27,174 bases of DNA from assembly GCA_031552535.1 (NCBI GenBank), contig JAVBMJ010000063.1:1-27174 (forward strand), in the 5' to 3' direction. A program made the translations under genes and the position numbers. Each line of letters opens with the position of its first letter. Position 1 is the stretch's first letter. The DNA is from JAVBMJ01 sp031552535 (GTDB lineage Bacteria > Bacteroidota > Bacteroidia > Bacteroidales > Rikenellaceae). The notes under the pieces are model-generated. The model was not told the origin of the DNA. It did no database searches and saw only the letters and a list, made by a program, of their open reading frames with translations. Positions 21,289-27,174 of this stretch are shown piece by piece.

Positions 21289-23138
21289 TTTTTACCCTCC
21301 AGCGATTTTAACCTGCGTTCTATCTCCGCGGCGTCATACCCCTTATCCTGTGCTTTTTTCCAATACACCGACGCCATGAAATACTCTTTCAGTTCGTAAA
21401 GTATGTCGCCGTAGTGCACCAGTAGTTCGGTGCTTTCCGAGCGGTCGAGGGCTATGGCCTGCTGCATCGCTTTCTTGGCCTCGGCATAGCGTTCGAGTTT
21501 ATACAGCGTCCAGGCATAGGTATCGATAAAGGTGGGGTTCCCGGGCGAAAGCTGTGTGGCCCTCGACGCCATGTCGAGCGCCTTTTCGAGCCGCACTCCC
21601 GAAACACTGAGGTAATAGCTGTAGTTGTTGAGCACAGTGGCGTTGTCGCGGTCGGCTTTCAACGCCCGGTCATAGTAATGGAAACACCTGCGCGCATCAC
21701 CAGTTTCGTGGTAGGTGTCGCCTATGATACCCAGGATCACGCTCCGCATCGAATCGCTACGGGCATATTTCAACGCTGTCTCGTAATTATCCAACGCTTT
21801 GGTGTAATGTTTCCTGAAACTCTGCGAGAACCCGCTGCGCAGGTAAAGTTCCGGGTTACGCGGGAAATCGCGTATCGCCTCGTCCATATATTTCTCCACG
21901 GAGTCGGGCCGCTCCAGGTACGACTCTATGTCTATTATATTGTTATAGAGGTCGAGCCTGGCATCCGCAACTTCCTTCCCTGCTCCGGCGGTTTTCCTGC
22001 CGTCTGCCGAACCATTTTCCGCCCCTTCCGCAATGCCTTCCGGGACTACGGGACTGCTGTGCAACGTACTGTCGCGAAGGTGCACTTTGTATATCGCCAG
22101 CGCGTCGTCGATCTTACCCGATGCTATCAGGTGCCCGGCATAGAGTTTCACCACTTCGTAGTCCGACGGGTATTTCGTCATCAGAGTTTGTGCAAGTGCA
22201 TTGATCTGGGAGTAATTGGCTCCGTAGAACTCCCTGTTATCGGTCAACGATCCGAATGTGCGTATCTTCTCCTCCAGAGGGACGCCAGGCAATTCGAACA
22301 TCAGCCTCAACGTCGAAAGGTAGCCCGTCATATTGCCGCGTTTCTTATAAAAACCGGCCATAGCGTCTATAGTGGCTGCGTTTTCCGGATTCATTTTCAA
22401 AGCCCTGCCGTAGTTGGCCAGCGCAGCCGAATCCTTACCCGTAGCATCATACAACTGCCCGAGGATAAGGTAATTTTCATCCATGTATGGGTATTCGTCG
22501 ATCATCTGACGCGTCTCGTCGATAGCCCTGTCGATGAGGTTCACCTCGATCAACACCTGACGCTTGAACGCCGACAGCTCCTCTATCCTGCCCAACTTGT
22601 ACTCCGCCGAGTCGAGCACCGATATCGCCGAGAAAGGCAACTTGTTATAGAGGTACAGCGCGGCCAGCCTCTGGTAGTTTTCCGGGTTGTGCGGTACATC
22701 TTTCACCAGTTTCTCGTATATCTTCTGGGCCCCCGCATAATCGCCCGTAGCGAGCGAGAACTGCCCCTTTTGCGCCAGATACCACACGTTTGTGCTGTCC
22801 AACGACCACGCCCTGCCGCTCAACGCCAGCGCCCTGGCAGGATCTTTCCTGTAGTAGGCGATATTTCCCAATTCGTAGTACGATGGCGAGTGCGTAGAAT
22901 CGAGAGCGATGGCCCTGTCGAAGAAGTACTCCGCGACCGTGTCGTCGCCATAGACGCTCATAGACTTCACTCCCTCGGTGTAATAGAACGTCGGCTTCAG
23001 CTCCCCGGGATAAAATTTTTCCGCCTCCTTGTCAACCAACGCAAAACGGTGCGGGGCGGTGGAACCGCATCCTGCCGCAATCACCACGCCTATCACCGCC
23101 GCAATAGCGGTAAAGTATATCCCTTTAAACTTTATCAT
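21285..23138 (-). CDS. TPR-repeat lipoprotein
   Basis: 617 residues from the ATG at 23138. A longer frame would run back into pheS. The signal MIKFKGIYFTAIAAVIGVVIAAGC ends in a lipobox at C24. The rest is a chain of tetratricopeptide repeats, for example AEYFFDRAIALDSTHSPSYYELGNIAYY, ALANYGRALKMNPENAATIDAMAGFY and AKKAMQQAIALDRSESTELLVHYGDILY. A charged linker lies at about 380-410. TPR lipoproteins are scaffolds for envelope complexes, and the partner is unknown. The start is 1 nt after the pheS stop, and the stop overlaps the EnvC-like gene by 4 nt, implying tight co-expression of pheS with two envelope genes. Confidence 0.9.
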   Translation of the reverse strand: MIKFKGIYFTAIAAVIGVVIAAGCGSTAPHRFALVDKEAEKFYPGELKPTFYYTEGVKSMSVYGDDTVAEYFFDRAIALDSTHSPSYYELGNIAYYRKDPARALALSGRAWSLDSTNVWYLAQKGQFSLATGDYAGAQKIYEKLVKDVPHNPENYQRLAALYLYNKLPFSAISVLDSAEYKLGRIEELSAFKRQVLIEVNLIDRAIDETRQMIDEYPYMDENYLILGQLYDATGKDSAALANYGRALKMNPENAATIDAMAGFYKKRGNMTGYLSTLRLMFELPGVPLEEKIRTFGSLTDNREFYGANYSQINALAQTLMTKYPSDYEVVKLYAGHLIASGKIDDALAIYKVHLRDSTLHSSPVVPEGIAEGAENGSADGRKTAGAGKEVADARLDLYNNIIDIESYLERPDSVEKYMDEAIRDFPRNPELYLRSGFSQSFRKHYTKALDNYETALKYARSDSMRSVILGIIGDTYHETGDARRCFHYYDRALKADRDNATVLNNYSYYLSVSGVRLEKALDMASRATQLSPGNPTFIDTYAWTLYKLERYAEAKKAMQQAIALDRSESTELLVHYGDILYELKEYFMASVYWKKAQDKGYDAAEIERRLKSLEGKK

Positions 23139-23139
23139 A

Positions 23140-24165
23140 TCATAAAACCGACTCGAACTGCCCGAGGAAGCGCACGTCATTCTCAAAATAAAGCCGCAGA
23201 TCACGTACCCCGAACTTGAGCATCGCAATACGCTCCACACCCATGCCGAAGGCGAAACCGCTATATTCACGCGAGTCTATCCCGCAATTTTCCAACACAT
23301 TGGGATCGACCATTCCGCAACCCATGATCTCCAGCCAACCCGTGCCCTTGCATACGTTGCACCCCTTGCCGCCGCACAGGTTACACGACACGTCGACCTC
23401 GGCCGAAGGTTCGGTGAATGGAAAATACGACGGACGCATCCTTATCACACTCTTCTCTCCGAAAAGTTCACGGGCGAAATAGAGCACCGACTGCTTCAGA
23501 TCCGCAAAACTCACGCCGCGGTCGATATAAAGCCCCTCGATCTGATGGAAAATACAGTGCGCCCGCGCCGAAACCGCTTCGTTGCGGAATACCCGCCCCG
23601 GACATATGACCCGGATCGGCGGCTTGTGACTCTGCATCGTACGCACCTGGATCGAACTGGTGTGGGTCCGCAACAGTATATCGGGATTTTTCTCTATAAA
23701 AAATGTGTCCTGCATATCGCGTGCCGGATGCTCCGCCGGAAAATTCAACGCCGAAAAAACATGCCAGTCATCCTCTATCTCCGGCCCGTCGGCAACCGTA
23801 TAGCCCAAACGTGAAAAAATGTCCACAATCTCGCCACGCACCGCCGACAAAGGATGGCGGCCACCCAAACCATCGGCACTTCCCGGACGGGTCATATCCA
23901 AAACACCACCCCCCGGATCCCCGGAAGACTCCCCAACAATATCCTTCAACTGGGCGATACGCTCCGTAGCAAACGTTTTCAAAAGGTTGATCTTCTGACC
24001 CAGTTCGCGCTTCAACTCAGGCGAAACACCCTTAAATTCCTCCAAAAGAGCATTCAACTCACCCTTCCGACCTAAAATCTTTACCCTGAAATCCTCGACC
24101 TCGGCCGCAACCTTCGGCCGGAAATCCTCGACTCGCGCTAATAATTCGTTAATTTTATCTATCAT
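23140..24165 (-). CDS. pheS: Phenylalanyl-tRNA synthetase alpha subunit
   Basis: 341 residues from the ATG at 24165, which matches the usual MIDKI... N-terminus. The ATG at 24216 is less likely. The N-terminal coiled coil is followed by the class II catalytic core: GRRHPLSAVRGEIVDIFSRLGY, the motif FNFPAEHPARDMQDTFFI type, LLRTHTSSIQ, GRVFRNEA (motif 2), FHQIEGLYID, RMRPSYFPFTEPSAEVD and FAFGMGVERIAMLKFG (motif 3). A Cys-rich insert (SCNLCGGKGCNVCKG) is present, as in Bacteroidetes homologues. PheT is not in this window, so the alpha and beta genes are unlinked. Confidence 0.95.
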   Translation of the reverse strand: MIDKINELLARVEDFRPKVAAEVEDFRVKILGRKGELNALLEEFKGVSPELKRELGQKINLLKTFATERIAQLKDIVGESSGDPGGGVLDMTRPGSADGLGGRHPLSAVRGEIVDIFSRLGYTVADGPEIEDDWHVFSALNFPAEHPARDMQDTFFIEKNPDILLRTHTSSIQVRTMQSHKPPIRVICPGRVFRNEAVSARAHCIFHQIEGLYIDRGVSFADLKQSVLYFARELFGEKSVIRMRPSYFPFTEPSAEVDVSCNLCGGKGCNVCKGTGWLEIMGCGMVDPNVLENCGIDSREYSGFAFGMGVERIAMLKFGVRDLRLYFENDVRFLGQFESVL

Positions 24166-24166
24166 C

Positions 24167-24199
24167 TGTTGATTATATTTCGCGTTATCCCTAATTTTG
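24167..24199 (+). promoter_or_regulatory. Rightward promoter at the left edge of the palindrome
   Basis: TGTTG (24167-24171), a 20-nt spacer and TAATTTTG (24192-24199) match the Bacteroidetes -33 and -7 elements. It would transcribe through the palindrome toward the patatin gene, giving a leader of about 310 nt. Confidence 0.5.
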
Positions 24200-24247
24200 C
24201 TTCCTAATATAATCATATTGTTCTTTTTCTATGTGCGGCCTCGAACT

Positions 24248-24272
24248 GCCGCTTTTTTGAGGAAAAAGCGGC
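24248..24272. repeat. Hairpin copy of the dispersed CGAACTGCC family
   Basis: GCCGCTTTTT and AAAAAGCGGC pair perfectly (10 bp) around TGAGG, preceded by CGAACTGCC as at 16225-16233. The inverted copy is at 24423-24446 (GCGACTTTCT/AGAAAGTCGC with a CGAA tetraloop). Confidence 0.6.
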
Positions 24273-24309
24273 GCAAAAACCTTCAATCCATACTTTACTC
24301 TGATTTTGC

Positions 24310-24385
24310 AGATGTCATGTTATAGGCAAGAAGCCATTAAAAATCAACGAAATCATAGTGGCTTCCTGCCTATAACATGACATCT
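24310..24385. repeat. 27-bp core stem of the palindrome
   Basis: The arms 24310-24336 and 24359-24385 are reverse complements at 26 of 27 positions, with a 22-nt loop. They start AGATGTCATGTTATAGGCA and end GAAGCCA. This is too stable to be chance, and the region could fold as a cruciform or RNA hairpin. Confidence 0.85.
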
Positions 24386-24493
24386 ATAAGGTCGCAGCAA
24401 AGTAGGAATTAAAGTTCTTTGGGCGACTTTCTCGAAAGAAAGTCGCAGTTGGAGCCTGTATGGAGAAAAAGAACGATATAATTATTCAAGTTG

Positions 24494-24501
24494 CAAAATT
24501 A
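24494..24501 (-). promoter_or_regulatory. Possible leftward -7 box for pheS at the right edge of the palindrome
   Basis: CAAAATTA on the plus strand reads TAATTTTG on the minus strand, an exact TAnnTTTG match. The -33 element is weak. A transcript from here would carry a leader of about 320 nt, including the hairpins, before pheS. Confidence 0.35.
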
Positions 24502-24516
24502 AGAAATTTTTGATCA

Positions 24517-26820
24517 GTGAGGATTAAAGCGGTCATATTGGTATTGTTTTTATTCCTTTTGCCGGTTGCCCGTGCCCAGAAGGTTGGTTTGGTATTGAGT
24601 GGGGGTGGTGCCAAGGGGTTGTATCATATCGGGGTTATCAAGGCTTTGGAGGAGAACGGTATTCCTATCGACTATGTATCGGGCACTTCGATGGGGGCTA
24701 TTATCGGGGGATTGTACGCGGCTGGTTATACTCCGGCACGGATCGAAGAGTTGTTGACTTCGGACAAGGTGAATTATTGGTTATCTGGCAAGATCGAGGA
24801 CCGGTACCGTTATTATTTCAAGGAGATGACTCCGCGTTCGTCGTCGGTTTTGACGTTGCGTCTTGATCCCGGGCAGCGAGGTAATGGCAAGCCGGGGGGT
24901 ATGCTGCCTCAGAACCTGGTTCCGTCGAGCCAGATCGACATGGCCTCCATAGAGTTGTTTTCGGGAGCTACGGTCGCCTGCGGGGGTGATTTCGACAAGT
25001 TGTTCGTTCCTTTCCGGTGTGTGGCCACCGATGCTGTCAAACGGCGTGAGGTAGTGTTCCGCAGTGGCGATGTGGGGCGTGCCGTACGTACATCTATGAC
25101 TATACCACTTGTTTTCAAACCTATATCCAACGATAGCACGATACTTTACGACGGGGGGTTGTACAATAACTTCCCATGGCAGGTTATGGAGAGTGATTTC
25201 AGCGCCGATGTCATTATCGGCAGCAAGTGTGTCGACGAGCGTTCGCTTCCCGACCAGAGCAATATGATGGATCAGCTCTTCGCTCTGACTATGATGCATA
25301 CGGATTACAACCTGCCCGCCGGCAAGGGTATATTGATAAGCCGTGTTTTCAGCGATATTACGATGCTTGATTTTTCGAAGAGCGACTTTGTAATCCGCAT
25401 GGGTTACGACGATACGATGGCGATGATCGACTCGATACGCAGACGCGTTCCCGCACGTGTCGACTCGGTGACGCTGGCGGCCAGGCGCAAGGCGTTCGAC
25501 GACAGGTTGCCTGCCCTTGTATTCGAAAAATTCGATATAGAGGGGTTGGACCGGGCCCAGACGTCGTACGTGCGGAGTTTGTTGAAGTTGAAAGAGCACG
25601 GCAGCGACAGTTACGATTTCGACCGCTTCAGGTCGGAATATTTCAAATTATTGTCTGAGGGTGATTTCACGAGTGGTTTCCCGGAGGTGGTGTGGAATCC
25701 GTCCACGGGGATGTTCGATATGACGATGCGCATGGAAACCAAGCCGAGCCTCAAGCTGATGATCGGAGGCAATATATCGTCCACAGCCCTGAATCAGGCG
25801 TATATAGGCCTTGAATACAGGCGGTTGGGATATAGCGCCCACAGCTATAGCCTGGAAGGCTGTTTCAGTCCGTTTTACACTTCGGCATGGGCTGGGGTCA
25901 GGACCGACTTTTTCATACGTTCACCTTTTTATTACCAGTGGGGGTTGGTTTACAATTTCTACAACTATTTCCGCAGCAATTACGGTATCATTTCGAAGAT
26001 AACCGACCTGACTTATTCCAAATACCAGGATTTCTATTTCAATGCTGCGTTCGGGTTTCCGCTCGGGCGCCACTCGGTATTTCACGTCACGGCCAATCTG
26101 GGTAGCGACCGCTATCGCTATTATCAGACCCAGACTTATGCCGATGCCGACACGATGGATATCACGAAGTTCAAATTTGCGGGGATTAAGGCTGAGGCGT
26201 ATCGTAAAAGCATAAACTACCAGTTGTATCCCACCCGTGGCATTATCCAGTCCATTTCGGCGATATATGTCGGCGGAGGCGAACGGTTTTTGCCGGGAAC
26301 TTCCGGCCGCAAGTTGGGCGAAGGAGCCGTATCTGCCCACAGGGAGTGGTTCGGAGCGCGTTACCTGTGGGAGCACTACCTGCCTGTGACACGCAGCGAA
26401 TGGTTGTCGCTGGGGTATATGGCCGAGGCGGTGCTGACCAACCACCCTGATTTCGCTAATGAATATGCCACCAATATTTCGTCACCGGCGTTCACTCCCA
26501 CCCAGCATAGCAAGATAGTATACCTCAAGGAGTTCCGCAACAAGTCGTTCGTTGGCTTGGGGTTGATGCCCACCATAGAGTTCACGCCGCGCATTTACTG
26601 GCGTAACAGCGCCTTTGCCTATCTGCCGTCGAATTACGCCGGGGTGCATGAAGGTATAAAGCAACGGCTGCGCTATATTTTCGATTCCACGATAGTCTAT
26701 CAAACGTTGGTTGGTCCGGTGAGCCTGTCGCTATCGAAATACGACGTCGACAACAACAACTGGTTTATAACCTTCAATTTCGGCTTCGCCATCTTCAACG
26801 GCAAGGGACTGTTTTATTAG
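24517..26820 (+). CDS. Patatin-like phospholipase with C-terminal beta-barrel
   Basis: 767 residues from a GTG at 24517, which directly begins a good signal peptide (MRIKAVILVLFLFLLPVARAQ). The patatin domain (about 23-310) has the oxyanion loop SGGGAKG (28-34), the nucleophile elbow GTSMG with S58, and the catalytic Asp in DGG (D212), so it should be an active serine lipase. A POTRA-like stretch (FEKFDIEGLDRAQTSYVRSLL..., about 340-400) follows, and then an aromatic, strand-rich C-terminal barrel of BamA/TpsB (surface antigen) type ending GFAIFNGKGLFY. The plan resembles PlpD-type (type Vd) autotransporters, which put the lipase on the surface. No second gene follows. Confidence 0.92.
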   Translation: MRIKAVILVLFLFLLPVARAQKVGLVLSGGGAKGLYHIGVIKALEENGIPIDYVSGTSMGAIIGGLYAAGYTPARIEELLTSDKVNYWLSGKIEDRYRYYFKEMTPRSSSVLTLRLDPGQRGNGKPGGMLPQNLVPSSQIDMASIELFSGATVACGGDFDKLFVPFRCVATDAVKRREVVFRSGDVGRAVRTSMTIPLVFKPISNDSTILYDGGLYNNFPWQVMESDFSADVIIGSKCVDERSLPDQSNMMDQLFALTMMHTDYNLPAGKGILISRVFSDITMLDFSKSDFVIRMGYDDTMAMIDSIRRRVPARVDSVTLAARRKAFDDRLPALVFEKFDIEGLDRAQTSYVRSLLKLKEHGSDSYDFDRFRSEYFKLLSEGDFTSGFPEVVWNPSTGMFDMTMRMETKPSLKLMIGGNISSTALNQAYIGLEYRRLGYSAHSYSLEGCFSPFYTSAWAGVRTDFFIRSPFYYQWGLVYNFYNYFRSNYGIISKITDLTYSKYQDFYFNAAFGFPLGRHSVFHVTANLGSDRYRYYQTQTYADADTMDITKFKFAGIKAEAYRKSINYQLYPTRGIIQSISAIYVGGGERFLPGTSGRKLGEGAVSAHREWFGARYLWEHYLPVTRSEWLSLGYMAEAVLTNHPDFANEYATNISSPAFTPTQHSKIVYLKEFRNKSFVGLGLMPTIEFTPRIYWRNSAFAYLPSNYAGVHEGIKQRLRYIFDSTIVYQTLVGPVSLSLSKYDVDNNNWFITFNFGFAIFNGKGLFY

Positions 26821-27174
26821 GGCGTACATACCATATGGGAGTCTGTCTGAATCTCCCGTGGGAATATAGTGAAATCCACTGGCAGAGCGTCGAACTTGTT
26901 CGAAAGCCATGCCGGGGCGCATCTTGATATTACCTAAATGGGCGTCAGAATAATCATCAGCATTCTAAGTGTAAGAATTGCCTAAGAGTCTGTCTAAATT
27001 CCCTATCGGAAAATAGTTATGAGTTATTTTCCATCATTAGTGTCCACTAAAAACTCGGGGATTCTCAGGTAATATATTAATATACAGTGAATTGCACGCC
27101 ATTTTTGAGTAAACGGATTTGAAATTGTTTTTATGATTCGAATTGGATTATTTAGAGAGGCAACCTGCCCTACA
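26821..27174. other. Gene-less trailing spacer with degenerate repeats
   Basis: 354 bp. A GGGAG/CTCCC hairpin (26837-26857) just after the patatin stop has no U-run. A degenerate direct repeat (26839 and 26986) and a GGAAAATA/TATTTTCC hairpin (27008-27032) follow. The AT-rich last 170 bp shows no reading frame that I would call. It may be decayed insertion-sequence DNA or the start of another accessory region. Confidence 0.55.
26839..27020. repeat. Imperfect direct repeat, about 34 bp, 147 bp apart
   Basis: GAGTCTGTCTGAATCTCCC (26839-26857) and GAGTCTGTCTAAATTCCC (26986-27003) are clearly related, and similarity continues (GGGAATATAGT against GGAAAATAGT). Such end-like repeats are often found at insertion-sequence termini or in remnants. 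Confidence 0.5.

Larger units (their letters stand above)
24191..24505. repeat. Large imperfect inverted repeat, about 315 bp
   Basis: Left-arm landmarks in order: TAATTTTGC, GTTCTTTTTCT, GGCCTC.AACTGC, a GCTTTTT hairpin, TACTTT, then the core stem. They recur in the same order in the reverse complement of the right arm: TAATTTTGC (24493-24501), GTTCTTTTTCT (about 24462-24472), GGCTCCAACTGC, a GCGACTTTCT hairpin (24423-24446), TACTTT, then the core. Outer identity is moderate; the core is nearly perfect. Confidence 0.65.
24166..24516. other. Palindromic spacer between pheS and the patatin gene
   Basis: 351 bp with no gene. Almost the whole stretch is an imperfect inverted repeat about 24191-24505, nested around a near-perfect 27-bp stem. 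Its edges carry sequences of -7 box type facing inward. Details are in the separate entries for the palindrome, the core stem and the two boxes. Confidence 0.7.

Noticed and set aside
21678..23219. 513-codon open frame on the plus strand opposite the TPR lipoprotein gene
   Set aside because: It is a long antisense shadow of a GC-biased gene: composition rich in R, V, H and Q, no domain, no promoter or signal. The minus-strand gene is unambiguous.
23139..23270. 44-residue extension of the TPR lipoprotein into pheS
   Set aside because: It would overlap conserved pheS sequence, and the lipoprotein signal starts cleanly at 23138.

Overview
The window looks like a chromosome segment of a Bacteroidales bacterium. 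An Alistipes/Rikenellaceae-type genome is my best guess from gene style and moderately high GC. Evidence: -7 boxes of the Bacteroidetes form TAnnTTTG occur upstream of many genes, Shine-Dalgarno sequences are weak or absent, and Bacteroidetes-restricted families are present (DUF4837 and DUF4296 lipoproteins, a YbeY with HGxLHLCGYxD, an EnvC-like protein with a degenerate LytM domain). No rRNA, tRNA, CRISPR array or complete insertion sequence was seen.

Layout. 1-392 holds no convincing gene, only an inverted repeat and a stray transposon-type end. 393-3660 (minus strand) is the accessory highlight: a compact cassette with a 111-residue secreted precursor-like peptide, a radical SAM/SPASM enzyme, a SPASM-like protein without the radical SAM cluster motif, and a second radical SAM/SPASM enzyme. 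The peptide ends in two blocks of a strict three-residue aromatic repeat (YSN, YGQ, YDQ, YSQ, HSD). This fits a ribosomally made, radical-SAM-modified peptide (RiPP), probably of the three-residue cyclophane (triceptide) type. 3831-4613 is a secreted endonuclease/exonuclease/phosphatase protein, followed by divergent promoters, a 60-residue membrane protein and an M13 metallopeptidase lipoprotein. 7340-10220 (minus) is an operon DUF4837 lipoprotein - lpxK - purine nucleoside phosphorylase. 10467-11672 (plus) pairs a polysaccharide deacetylase with ubiX. 11744-13714 (minus) pairs cinA with a chloramphenicol-acetyltransferase-like protein. 13715-14167 is a repeat-rich spacer with a 170-bp MITE-like hairpin element abutting the 3' end of dnaX. 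14168-16144 is dnaX with an A10 slippery run. 16268-24165 (minus) is a long gene train: pheS - TPR lipoprotein - EnvC-like protein - ybeY - LolC/E-type permease - DUF4296 lipoprotein - amidohydrolase. 24166-24516 is a large imperfect palindrome, followed by a patatin/beta-barrel protein (24517-26820) and a gene-less tail with degenerate repeats.

How the genes work together. Most of the window is housekeeping: cell-envelope assembly (LpxK, EnvC-like amidase activator, LolC/E-type permease, several lipoproteins), translation (PheS, YbeY), replication (DnaX) and nucleotide salvage (PNP, CinA). The radical SAM cassette is the one accessory biosynthetic unit. It has its own plausible promoter, tight coupling (30-nt gap, 4-nt overlap, 5-nt gap) and no dedicated transporter or protease beside it, so the modified peptide probably leaves the cytoplasm by the Sec pathway through its own signal peptide.

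All calls come from reading the sequence and recalled family knowledge. No database search was run.
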